DNA of 10,169 nt from Maribacter sp. (GCA_030730545.1 JANQUX010000068.1:1-10169), one strand, 5' to 3'; numbered from the stretch's first letter, positions 1 through 6,129 are shown. The notes: generated from the sequence alone by a model not told the origin. Program-made: numbers and translations.

Positions 1-188
1 AAAGTGAATAATTTGCGCATACGTTACTATCTTTTAAGTGTTGTCTGTAAATTGAGCAACTAAGATATGAATTTTTACGAGTCGAAGTAAGATTTAATAA
101 GGATCGGTTTTAGTTTTTAACTAATAATTTTATGAAAGTAACAATTTGTATGAACGAATTTATATTTGTTTAAAAAACCTAGACTAGG
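1..188. other. left-edge region without a convincing gene
   Basis: No supportable complete gene lies here. Plus-strand frame 1 is open from base 1 to a TAA at 61-63 (20 codons). It could be the tail of a gene entering from the left, but its composition is not persuasive. On the minus strand an ATG at 20-18 opens a frame beginning MRKLFT that runs off the left edge. This resembles the start of a secreted protein, but six codons prove nothing. Bases 110-124 form a perfect inverted repeat (6-bp arms, TTT loop) followed by a short T-rich run, at most a weak plus-strand terminator. The rest is AT-rich spacer. Confidence 0.5.
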
Positions 189-190
189 TT
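171..190 (-). terminator. intrinsic terminator of the hydrolase gene
   Basis: Read on the minus strand, AACCTA-GTC-TAGGTT (190 to 176) is a perfect 6-bp stem with a 3-nt loop, followed at once by a T-run down to 172. The first arm includes the last two bases of the hydrolase stop codon. The position and orientation fit a rho-independent terminator for the 2148-189 transcription unit. The stem is short and only moderately GC-rich, so it may be weak. Confidence 0.6.
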
Positions 191-1151
191 ATGCTATATT
201 GTCTAAAAACTCTAACGTACGTCGTTCTGCATACGTAAAGTTATTGTTGCCGTAAAAACCTACATGCCCACCATATTTTGGCATTTCAAGAAATAGGTTT
301 TTATGGTGTTTGGCAATTTCAATGGGGTAACATTCAGACCCTAAGAAAGAATCGTTTAAAGCATTGATAATTAAAGTTGGTACATCAATATTTTCTAGAA
401 ATTGAAGACTGCTACTTTTGGCATAATAATCCATCGCGTCTGTAAAACCATGAGCTCTACTCGTATAAAAATCATCAAAATCTTTAAGAGTTTTAATGTT
501 TTCAATATCGGTATCTGATATAAGGTCAGGAAACAATTGTTGTTTCTGTTTTAATTTTATGATAAGGTTACCTTTAAACCTTTTTGCGTATAATGCGTTT
601 TTAAACTGCAGTAATTGGTCAAGCGAATCTGCCAATTGACAAGGTACAGAAATAGCGACTGCTCCTTTAATTTCAATAGGTAACGAACGTTTTTCTCCTA
701 AGTATTTTAATAATAGATTACCACCAAGGCTAAAGCCGTGTAAGTAAATATTTTGGTATTCATCTAACTGTAAAACATGTTCAATAACCGCTTGTAAATC
801 TTCGGTAGCACCAGAGTGGTAAGAGCGAAACAATTTGTTGGCGGTACCACTACATCCTCTAAGATTTATGGCGCAAACATCATAGCCAGATTGTGTCAAA
901 ACTTTCGCACTGCCTTTCATGTAAGCACGCTTAGAACTACCTTCTAGGCCATGAATTATAATAACTAATTTTTTGGAAGGAGATGAAGCATAGCTCCAAT
1001 CCGTATCTAAAAAATCAGCATCTGGTAAAGTAATTCGAATACGTATTTGCTCTAAATTGGCTACTTTTCTAACTAACCCTGAATATATGGTAGATAGGTG
1101 TCCGCTCTTAAAAAATAAAGGCGGATTATAGGTAGAGTCAAGTAGAGGCAT
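189..1151 (-). CDS. YheT/COG0429-type alpha/beta hydrolase
   Basis: A 320-residue single-domain alpha/beta hydrolase of the YheT (COG0429) group, probably a cytoplasmic esterase or hydrolase of unknown natural substrate. The oxyanion-side motif IIIHGLEGSS is at about 65-73. The nucleophile elbow GFSLGGN is at 139-145, with Ser141 as predicted nucleophile. Asp267 (NALND) and His296 (YGGHVGFYG) complete the triad. The N-terminal stretch with GHLST at about 17-21 is typical of this family, whose members are usually 310-350 residues, so the protein looks complete. No signal peptide or membrane segment is visible. It starts 22 bp after the nitronate monooxygenase stop and is probably co-transcribed with it. 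The ATG at 1151 has no Shine-Dalgarno sequence, as elsewhere here. The family assignment is firm and the substrate is unknown. Confidence 0.9.
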   Translation of the reverse strand: MPLLDSTYNPPLFFKSGHLSTIYSGLVRKVANLEQIRIRITLPDADFLDTDWSYASSPSKKLVIIIHGLEGSSKRAYMKGSAKVLTQSGYDVCAINLRGCSGTANKLFRSYHSGATEDLQAVIEHVLQLDEYQNIYLHGFSLGGNLLLKYLGEKRSLPIEIKGAVAISVPCQLADSLDQLLQFKNALYAKRFKGNLIIKLKQKQQLFPDLISDTDIENIKTLKDFDDFYTSRAHGFTDAMDYYAKSSSLQFLENIDVPTLIINALNDSFLGSECYPIEIAKHHKNLFLEMPKYGGHVGFYGNNNFTYAERRTLEFLDNIA

Positions 1152-1173
1152 GATTTGAATTCTGAAATTTTAT

Positions 1174-2148
1174 TTACTTCGGATATGTTTCTAGAACTTT
1201 AATCTGTTCTTCAATAGCCTGCCTAAATTCTGTTTTTAAATGCGATACTAATTCTGCAACGGGTATAGAATCGTCAATAAGTGCTGAACCTTGCCCAGCA
1301 GACCAAATTGTTTTCCAAGCTTTAGCTTCGGTATCCAATTCTTTGCCAAAATCTATTTTCACATCTTTTTTAAGGTCTTCTTCTGTAATACCTGCAGCTT
1401 TTAAACTAGCACCTAGAAAATTAGCGTGTACACCAGAAATTGAAGCGGTATATACCACATCGCTAGCACCTGCATCAATAATCATTTGTCGATATTCAGG
1501 CGAAGCTTTACTCTCATTTGTATTGATAAAACGCGTACCCATATACGCTAAATCGGCACCCATTTGAAGGGCAGATGCGATATCTCTACCTGTACTTATA
1601 CAACCCGAAAGAAGAATAGTTTTATGGTAGAATTTCTTTATTTCAGCAACCAAAGGCATTGGGTTAATGGTACCAGCATGACCACCTGCGCCGGCAGCAA
1701 CAAGAATCAATCCGTCTACACCAGCTTCAGCAGCTTTCTCGGCATGACGTTTTTTAATAATATCGTGAAAAACCAATCCGCCATAACTATGAATAGCATC
1801 TACCACCTGAGATACAGCACCTAAAGAAGTGATGATCAAGGGTACTTTATGCTTCACACATAATTTTATATCTGCTTCTAATCTTGGGTTAGTTGCGTGT
1901 ACAATTAAGTTTACGCCAAACGGGGCAGGTTTTTTACCTGTCTCTTCTTCAAAGGTCTTAAGGGCAGATTTTATTTCAATAAGCCATTCTTCAAATCCTT
2001 CACTTGTACGTTGGTTCAATGCAGGAAAAGTACCAACGATGCCATTTTTACAACATTCTATAACCAATTGAGGTCCAGAAATTAAAAACATAGGTGCTGC
2101 AACTGCAGGCAGTGATAATTCTTTTATGAAAGCGGGTTTATTTGACAT
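1174..2148 (-). CDS. nitronate monooxygenase-like flavoprotein (2-nitropropane dioxygenase family)
   Basis: A 324-residue FMN-binding TIM-barrel protein of the NMO/2-nitropropane dioxygenase family, cytoplasmic. Family members oxidise alkyl nitronates (for example propionate 3-nitronate, a toxin) with O2. The N-terminal AAPMFLISGP (about 17-26) is the usual first strand with flavin contact. GVNLIVHATN lies near 78-87. AGGHAG at 154-159 places His157 at the predicted catalytic-base position. LLSGCISTGRDIASALQMGADLAYMGTRF (about 179-207) is the phosphate-binding GG/MGTRF region typical of the fold. It is the first gene of a two-gene minus-strand unit with the YheT-like hydrolase. A TATTTTTA box at 2180-2173, 24 bp before the ATG, is a possible -7 element, but no -33 TTG was found. 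FabK-type enoyl-ACP reductase shares this fold and is the main alternative. The sequence alone does not settle the substrate. Confidence 0.88.
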   Translation of the reverse strand: MSNKPAFIKELSLPAVAAPMFLISGPQLVIECCKNGIVGTFPALNQRTSEGFEEWLIEIKSALKTFEEETGKKPAPFGVNLIVHATNPRLEADIKLCVKHKVPLIITSLGAVSQVVDAIHSYGGLVFHDIIKKRHAEKAAEAGVDGLILVAAGAGGHAGTINPMPLVAEIKKFYHKTILLSGCISTGRDIASALQMGADLAYMGTRFINTNESKASPEYRQMIIDAGASDVVYTASISGVHANFLGASLKAAGITEEDLKKDVKIDFGKELDTEAKAWKTIWSAGQGSALIDDSIPVAELVSHLKTEFRQAIEEQIKVLETYPK

Positions 2149-2241
2149 AAGGATGATAATTTGAACGTGATTTAAAAATAACTATAAAAAACGGTGTTCA
2201 GTAGTTCTTACATTTCAAAACTATGTTATTTTTATAAGGTA

Positions 2242-2255
2242 TTATGCATGCATAA
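2242..2255. promoter_or_regulatory. 14-bp perfect palindrome, candidate operator
   Basis: TTATGCATGCATAA reads identically on both strands. It lies 14 bp before the thioesterase ATG (2270) and 93 bp from the divergent monooxygenase start (2148). The size and position would suit a dimeric repressor or activator site. It lies just downstream of a possible -7 box (TATTTTTA, 2227-2234), where binding would block transcription. No second copy was noticed in this window. Function is inferred, and an AT-rich palindrome can arise by chance. Confidence 0.3.
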
Positions 2256-2269
2256 CAAAAAATATTAAA

Positions 2270-2743
2270 ATGTATATTAAGGATTTTGAAGTACGGTGGA
2301 GTGATATAGATGCGAATCGTCATTTAGCGAATTCGGCATATGTTAACCTTATGAGTTGCACACGAATGGCTTTTTTAATGGAGCAGGGCTTTGATCAAAA
2401 GACTATGGTTACCTATAAAATAGGACCTGTAGCGTTTTATGAGCATATGTATTATTTTAAAGAAGCCTTTCTCGGTAATCAGGTTAAAGTTTCTTTAGAA
2501 ATTATGGGACTAAGTGAAGACGGAAAATTTTTTGAATTCCACCATAATTTTTACAATGACAAGGGAGAAAACATTGCGCGTTGCGAAATGATGGGTGCTT
2601 GGATCAGTTTAGAGTCAAGAAAGTTAACAGGTCTAGCCATTGGATTAAGAAGTAAATTTAGTGATATAGAGAAAGCAGTTAGTTTTAAAGTACTCACCAA
2701 AGAGGACACAAGGAAATTCTTGAAAATTCCTAAAAATTTATAG
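2270..2743 (+). CDS. acyl-CoA thioesterase, 4HBT hot-dog fold
   Basis: A 157-residue single hot-dog-fold protein of the 4-hydroxybenzoyl-CoA thioesterase (YbgC/FadM-like) group, expected to hydrolyse acyl-CoA thioesters in the cytoplasm as a multimer. The signature is at the N-terminus: RWSDIDANRHLANSAYVNLM (9-28). It matches the family pattern R-x-x-D-x-D-x-x-G/R-H-x-x-N-x-x-Y, with Asp14 at the YbgC catalytic-Asp position. Arg17 replaces the usual glycine before His18. The middle (about 60-105) alternates hydrophobic residues as expected for the beta-sheet. Length is normal to slightly long for the family (130-160). It stands alone on the plus strand, divergent from the monooxygenase and 97 bp before the GntR-type regulator. 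The ATG at 2270 begins directly before the motif, so there is no room for a later start. Substrate chain length cannot be told. Confidence 0.88.
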   Translation: MYIKDFEVRWSDIDANRHLANSAYVNLMSCTRMAFLMEQGFDQKTMVTYKIGPVAFYEHMYYFKEAFLGNQVKVSLEIMGLSEDGKFFEFHHNFYNDKGENIARCEMMGAWISLESRKLTGLAIGLRSKFSDIEKAVSFKVLTKEDTRKFLKIPKNL

Positions 2744-2748
2744 GAATT
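2725..2748 (+). other. hairpin spanning the thioesterase stop codon
   Basis: AATTCCTA (2725-2732) and TAGGAATT (2741-2748) form a perfect 8-bp inverted repeat with an 8-nt loop. The second arm contains the TAG stop. No T-run follows immediately; the nearest T-rich stretch begins about 14 nt later. This is therefore not a standard terminator. It may protect the 3' end or help termination weakly, or it may be chance. Confidence 0.35.
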
Positions 2749-2779
2749 GTAATGTTAAATACTTTATTTTTAATTTGTT

Positions 2780-2798
2780 AAAAAAACTAGAAACTAGT
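2780..2798 (-). promoter_or_regulatory. A7 plus ACTAG-AAA-CTAGT inverted repeat before the GntR-type gene
   Basis: Bases 2786-2798 are a perfect inverted repeat (5-bp arms, AAA spacer) preceded by seven A residues. Read on the minus strand this is a small hairpin followed by seven T residues, the form of an intrinsic terminator, yet no minus-strand gene ends here. It lies 42 bp before the regulator's ATG. GntR/FCD proteins often bind short inverted repeats near their own promoters, so an autoregulatory operator is the alternative reading. Neither is proved. Confidence 0.3.
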
Positions 2799-2840
2799 GA
2801 GGTCATTAGTTCTTAAATAACCAAATAACAGATTTGCTTA

Positions 2841-3458
2841 ATGGTTAGCCTGCCAGAAGAAATATTTCAAGATACATATGGTAAAGTGAAAAAGTTGATT
2901 GTCACCAAAAAATTGGTGCCGGGTCAACTTATAACCGAACATAGATTATCGCATACATTAAATATAAAAGATGACACGATACCAGTGGTGTTGTTACAGT
3001 TAAGACAAGAAAGTCTTTTGGTTGGTAATTTAGATAGTGGTCTTGCGGTTAGAGAATTATGTGCTCAAGAAATTACAGAAATGTTCGATTGTAGAATAGC
3101 AATTGAAACCATGGCTGTTAAACTTTTTACAAACCATGCATCACAATCTAAAATTGATGACCTAAGAAATCTATTGGTGCCTTTTGAGAATGGACCGAAA
3201 AATGGATATGTTTTCTATAAAATAGACCGATATTTTCACGAATTCATAGTAAAGAATTGTGGAAATAGAGCATTATACCAACTCTATAAATCTGCAAAAA
3301 TACTACCTTTTATGGATCTTGTAGGTCTGAATAGACCGTTGCATGTGATCATGCAAGAGCATCTAAATCTGGTTTCTTCTATGCACCATCGCGATGAAAG
3401 TAAGGCAAGTGAGATTATGAGGATTCATTTAGAAAACGCAAAGAAATCACATATTTAA
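2841..3458 (+). CDS. GntR-family regulator, FCD (FadR-like) type, degenerate HTH
   Basis: A 205-residue cytoplasmic protein with the layout of FCD-type GntR regulators: an N-terminal winged-helix region (about 5-70) and an all-helical effector domain (about 75-200). The effector domain keeps the expected metal-binding set: Asp129 and His133 (IDRYFHEF), His174 (QEHLNL) and His196 (RIHLENA). The asparagine after Gly141 (CGN) is also typical. GQLITEHRLSHTLNI (about 28-42) fits the first HTH helices. The following recognition region reads DDTIPVVLLQLRQESLLV, where most relatives have S/T-R-x-P-V-R-E-A-L; the two usual arginines and the glutamate are missing. It may therefore bind an unusual site or bind DNA poorly. 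The target genes are unknown; the thioesterase 97 bp upstream is a possibility. Its stop codon overlaps that of the convergent permease gene. Confidence 0.82.
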   Translation: MVSLPEEIFQDTYGKVKKLIVTKKLVPGQLITEHRLSHTLNIKDDTIPVVLLQLRQESLLVGNLDSGLAVRELCAQEITEMFDCRIAIETMAVKLFTNHASQSKIDDLRNLLVPFENGPKNGYVFYKIDRYFHEFIVKNCGNRALYQLYKSAKILPFMDLVGLNRPLHVIMQEHLNLVSSMHHRDESKASEIMRIHLENAKKSHI

Positions 3459-4357
3459 CCTTCTTGAAGTTGCCTTTTAGGTCGTTTACTTGAAAGATAT
3501 ACTCCTAACAATACAAAACAACCAGCAATAATTTTTATGGTAGTCATAGTGTCTTGACCAGTAAATACAGCATAGGTAATACCAACTAATGGTTGTACAT
3601 ATACAAAAGCACTTAGAGTTGAGGCTTTTAATTGGGTCAGTGCAAAAATATTGAACAAATAGGTACAGAAAGTTGTTCCGAGAATTACAAAACCAATACC
3701 GAAATATGCTTCAAAAGGTAACGTGTTCCATGAAATTTCCATAAATTCTTGGTATCCAAAGGGTAGGCAAATAAGCACACCTAAAGAAAATAGCCATTTC
3801 ATGAAGGTAAATGGATGGTATTTACTGATTAGTATTTTTACCAATACTAAGTAAGATCCGTAGAACATAGAGTTCAAAAAGATCAAGAAATTACCGAGAG
3901 GTATATTTGGGGCATCTTGTCTTACTTCGGTGCCGAACAAAATTAGGCCTAGGGCACCAAGTAAACCGATAATAATTCCTATAATTTTTCTTCCCGATAT
4001 TTTTTCTTTTAAAATTACTGCCGACAGAATTAATACAACAATGGGTGTAGTGGTAATTAGAACTGCGCTATTTATTGGTGTAGAGAGTGAAAGACCTTTG
4101 AAAAACACCAACATGTTTAGAGCCATACCTAGTAAGGCACAAATCAACATACGTAGGTAATCTTTAGGGTCGATACGTTCTTTTGGTCCGAATGGTGAAA
4201 TCAACCAAAATAGAATAGCTGCACCGAGAACCCTTAAAATTATAAACCCGAAGGGTTGCACATAATGTGGCATAATACCTTTTGCAATAGTATGGTTAAC
4301 ACCATAAATGGTAGTTGCCCCAATAGCAGCGAGTATGGCTAGTAATCTTTTGTTCAA
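3455..4357 (-). CDS. EamA/DMT-superfamily transporter (RhaT/YdcZ-like permease)
   Basis: A 300-residue integral inner-membrane protein with about ten predicted hydrophobic segments, arranged as two EamA repeats (about 5-140 and 150-292). This is the standard drug/metabolite transporter layout. Typical features are the first segment with GATTIYGVNHTIAKG (14-28), a helix ending near PTINSAVLITTTPIV-type sequence in repeat 1, the charged turn LKEKISGRKIIG (about 115-126), and the matching QLKASTLSAFVYVQPLVG stretch in repeat 2. EamA proteins export amino acids, metabolites or drugs, and the substrate cannot be predicted here. Its ATG overlaps the stop of the ArsC/Spx-like gene by 4 bp, so the two are probably translationally coupled. 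The stop lies in a TTAA shared with the convergent GntR-type gene, leaving no space for a terminator. Confidence 0.9.
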   Translation of the reverse strand: MNKRLLAILAAIGATTIYGVNHTIAKGIMPHYVQPFGFIILRVLGAAILFWLISPFGPKERIDPKDYLRMLICALLGMALNMLVFFKGLSLSTPINSAVLITTTPIVVLILSAVILKEKISGRKIIGIIIGLLGALGLILFGTEVRQDAPNIPLGNFLIFLNSMFYGSYLVLVKILISKYHPFTFMKWLFSLGVLICLPFGYQEFMEISWNTLPFEAYFGIGFVILGTTFCTYLFNIFALTQLKASTLSAFVYVQPLVGITYAVFTGQDTMTTIKIIAGCFVLLGVYLSSKRPKRQLQEG

Positions 4358-4707
4358 GAGTGGATTGCCGTTTTAGCGGCCGCTACCACTTTTTTACTAT
4401 TCCCTATAAAAATTTGGTCATCAACAATAATCACAGGTCGTTTTAAGAAGGTGTATTGTTCTAATATCAACTCTTTAAAATTTTCTTCAGAAAGGTTTTG
4501 TTCTTTAAGATTTCGTTCTCGATATAAAATCGCTCTTTTGCTGAACAAATCTTCGTAGCTATGAGATATACTGTGCATTTTTTCGAGCTGAGAAGGGGTT
4601 ATAGGTTCAGTCTTTATATCCTGAAGCTCAAAATCGGTAAGTGGTTGTAGTTCTTTGATAATACGTTGGCAAGTAGAACAAGTGCTTAAATGGTATATTT
4701 TTTTCAT
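4354..4707 (-). CDS. ArsC/Spx/YffB-family thioredoxin-fold protein
   Basis: A 117-residue protein of the ArsC family, which includes arsenate reductase, Spx regulators and YffB. The N-terminal strand is followed by S-T-C10-S-T-C13, a CxxC motif at the ArsC catalytic-cysteine position (Cys10). FLKRPVIIVDD has Arg90-Pro91, the conserved RP of the family. FSKR (55-58) sits where the substrate-binding arginine region is found. The third arginine of classical glutaredoxin-linked ArsC is not evident after Gly102 (FIGNSKK). The second cysteine recalls Spx-type redox switches. An authentic arsenate reductase is therefore uncertain, and no arsenite pump or ArsR is nearby. It is followed, with a 4-bp ATGA overlap, by the DMT permease gene. 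No signal peptide is present, so it is cytoplasmic. The family is firm and the function is open. Confidence 0.85.
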   Translation of the reverse strand: MKKIYHLSTCSTCQRIIKELQPLTDFELQDIKTEPITPSQLEKMHSISHSYEDLFSKRAILYRERNLKEQNLSEENFKELILEQYTFLKRPVIIVDDQIFIGNSKKVVAAAKTAIHS

Positions 4708-4814
4708 GACTTTGAGTGCTTAGGATGATGCTTTTAATCCTTCCGAAAGAAAAAACACCAGTATTCGATATTGGCATTAGAAATACAAAGAAACTTAAAT
4801 ATCATTAATTGTGC

Positions 4815-4822
4815 TATTTTTA
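4815..4822 (+). promoter_or_regulatory. possible -7 element for the DinB-like gene
   Basis: TATTTTTA matches seven of eight positions of the Bacteroidota -7 consensus TAnnTTTG and lies 18 bp before the ATG at 4841, a usual distance. No TTG was found at the proper -33 spacing. Its presence argues against the in-frame GTG at 4811 as start. Confidence 0.3.
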
Positions 4823-4840
4823 CAAAGCATAAAATGTGAA

Positions 4841-5305
4841 ATGATGACTGAGAATATATTTGAGATTATGTTGCAAAATCGTAGAAATCTACATGCGATA
4901 TTAACAAAAACACCAACGGAAAAGCTTCTTGAAATACCAGCAGGGTTCAATAATAATTTGTATTGGAATATAGCACATACAGTAGCAACACAACAGGTTC
5001 TTATCTATAAGTTAAGCGGTTTGCAAATGCGTATACCTAAAGAGTTGGTTGTCAAATTTAGCAAAGGTACGGTGCCAGATGGTACAGCTACCGATGAAGA
5101 AATGATGATGGTGGCAGATTTTTTAATTTCAACGGCAGAATGGCTTATTGAAGATTATGATACTGCGCTTTTTCAAACATTCAACGAGTATAAAACCAGT
5201 GCAGGAGTTACACTTAAAAATGTTGATGATGCCATAGTATTTAATTTGTTGCACGAAGGTCTTCACCTTGGGCAAATTAACCTATTATTAAAACAATTGG
5301 CTTAA
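4841..5305 (+). CDS. DinB/YfiT-like putative metal-dependent protein
   Basis: A 154-residue four-helix-bundle protein of the DinB/YfiT superfamily, cytoplasmic. The family's metal-binding histidine triad is visible: His46 (WNIAHTVATQQ), then His138 and His142 (LLHEGLHLGQI) near the C-terminus. Helices fit about 5-23, 39-59, 84-108 and 128-151. Relatives act as thiol-dependent S-transferases or other metal enzymes, and many have no known function. The bacterial DinB name comes from DNA-damage induction in Bacillus and implies no role here. The start is ATG 4841 (or 4844). An in-frame GTG at 4811 would add ten residues but lies across the likely -7 box. The stop codon shares TTAA with the convergent lipoprotein gene. 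Confidence 0.83.
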   Translation: MMTENIFEIMLQNRRNLHAILTKTPTEKLLEIPAGFNNNLYWNIAHTVATQQVLIYKLSGLQMRIPKELVVKFSKGTVPDGTATDEEMMMVADFLISTAEWLIEDYDTALFQTFNEYKTSAGVTLKNVDDAIVFNLLHEGLHLGQINLLLKQLA

Positions 5306-6045
5306 GGTTGTTGCGGGTACTTTAAAAAAGTATTTCCCTCAGTATAAGGTATGGTCAATGAGATAGGACCATCTGCAAAAGATGCTATTTCATAAGGCTC
5401 GTAAAAAAGTAGGAGTCCGTTTTCGGTATACCCCAAATTGTCTGGTAAATAAAAACTTTCTGATTCGAACATAAAACCAGTATTATTTATAGAACCTTCA
5501 GCAGGTATGTTTTCTTGTTTTCTAAAAAGAGCTTCTGCAAATATTTTAAATTCATCTAGGTTTTTGAATAAATCTTCTTGATATAATTCTACACCATTAA
5601 GTTTGTCAAAATTTAAAAACCGGTTGGTCCCGTAACCATGTGCTCCACCGGTATAAATGTAAGATTCTAGCTTGATAGTAATTATATCTTTGTTTTCGAA
5701 AGTTATAGTGCCTTCTATTGTAGCTTCCCAAGGCATAGATTCTTCGGGGAATTTTCCGGTTAGTTCTTCATAATCATAAACAAAAGCTTCTTTCGCTTCT
5801 TCTAAGTTTTGCGCATTGCTTTCCTCATCAAAATTCAATAGTGCGATGATTTCTCCTTCTAAGGCTTCGTTGATGGTCTTGCTTAATTTTGTTTTGCCGG
5901 TTGCCTCTGGTATTTCGATACGTACCGAAGTACAATTATCGCAAGATTCGGTAGCGATGGTCAACGGTTCAAAAGAAAGGGAGTCCTTAGTATTACAAGA
6001 GATAAGGATAAAACAAATAAGTAGGCAGGTAAGCTTAGATTTCAT
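5302..6045 (-). CDS. RsiV-like lipoprotein (DUF4163/DUF3298)
   Basis: A 247-residue predicted lipoprotein. MKSKLTCLLICFILISC carries a basic start, a hydrophobic core and the lipobox LISC, with Cys17 as the lipidation and cleavage residue. It is thus anchored in the cell envelope, facing the periplasm or beyond. The mature part resembles the DUF4163 plus DUF3298 layout found in RsiV and PdaC. TGGAHG is at 132-137. The C-terminal LLLFYEPYEIASFADGP stretch is typical of DUF3298. RsiV binds lysozyme in Bacillus, but here there is no transmembrane anti-sigma segment and no sigma factor next door, so a signalling role is not supported. A CDNC pair (Cys35, Cys38) lies just after the anchor. The frame extends upstream to 6108, but ATG 6045 is chosen because it alone begins the signal sequence. 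It is divergent from the transsulfuration gene. Confidence 0.82.
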   Translation of the reverse strand: MKSKLTCLLICFILISCNTKDSLSFEPLTIATESCDNCTSVRIEIPEATGKTKLSKTINEALEGEIIALLNFDEESNAQNLEEAKEAFVYDYEELTGKFPEESMPWEATIEGTITFENKDIITIKLESYIYTGGAHGYGTNRFLNFDKLNGVELYQEDLFKNLDEFKIFAEALFRKQENIPAEGSINNTGFMFESESFYLPDNLGYTENGLLLFYEPYEIASFADGPISLTIPYTEGNTFLKYPQQP

Positions 6046-6064
6046 GGAGAAAATAGATTTAGTG

Positions 6065-6072
6065 TAAAAATA
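6065..6072 (-). promoter_or_regulatory. possible -7 element for the lipoprotein gene
   Basis: On the minus strand TATTTTTA matches TAnnTTTG except for the last base and lies 19 bp before the ATG at 6045. No TTG stands at a suitable -33 distance. It supports the short start but is weak on its own in AT-rich DNA. Confidence 0.28.
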
Positions 6073-6080
6073 CAGCTTCA

Positions 6081-6111
6081 TTGTATTCCCCGAAAGATAA
6101 CAATACATTTG
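6081..6111 (+). promoter_or_regulatory. Bacteroidota-type promoter for the transsulfuration gene
   Basis: TTG (6081-6083) and TACATTTG (6104-6111) are separated by 20 bp. This matches the Bacteroidota housekeeping pattern TTG-N17-23-TAnnTTTG exactly. Transcription would begin around 6117-6119, about a dozen bases before the ATG at 6130. This rules against the upstream TTG codon at 6109, which lies inside the -7 box. Confidence 0.65.
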
Positions 6112-6129
6112 TGTAATAAATTCTTGAAT

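Noticed and set aside
110..124. TTAGTT-TTT-AACTAA inverted repeat as a terminator
   Set aside because: All but two pairs are A-T, the following T-run is short, and no convincing plus-strand gene ends before it.
1343..2071. Three open frames on the plus strand (1343-1567, 1564-1824, 1829-2071)
   Set aside because: They lie antisense inside the well-supported nitronate monooxygenase gene and their translations show no domain or motif.
2829..2836. CAGATTTG as a -7 element for the GntR-type gene
   Set aside because: It is one mismatch from consensus but ends only 4 bp before the ATG, which would put the transcription start inside the coding region.
3930..4160. 76-codon plus-strand frame inside the DMT permease gene
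   Set aside because: It is antisense to a clear ten-segment membrane protein and its translation has no recognisable family features.
4811..4840. GTG start that would lengthen the DinB-like protein by ten residues
   Set aside because: The segment crosses a likely -7 box and adds a stretch not needed for the fold; two ATG codons follow at 4841 and 4844.
5816..6067. 83-codon plus-strand frame opposite the lipoprotein gene
   Set aside because: It is antisense to the signal peptide and N-terminal domain of the lipoprotein, with no motif of its own.
6046..6108. Upstream extension of the lipoprotein frame
   Set aside because: It would put 21 residues before a textbook lipoprotein signal sequence and run over the promoter region; ATG 6045 fits far better.
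6109..6129. TTG start for the transsulfuration enzyme
   Set aside because: The codon lies inside the TACATTTG promoter element, so it would not be in the transcript.
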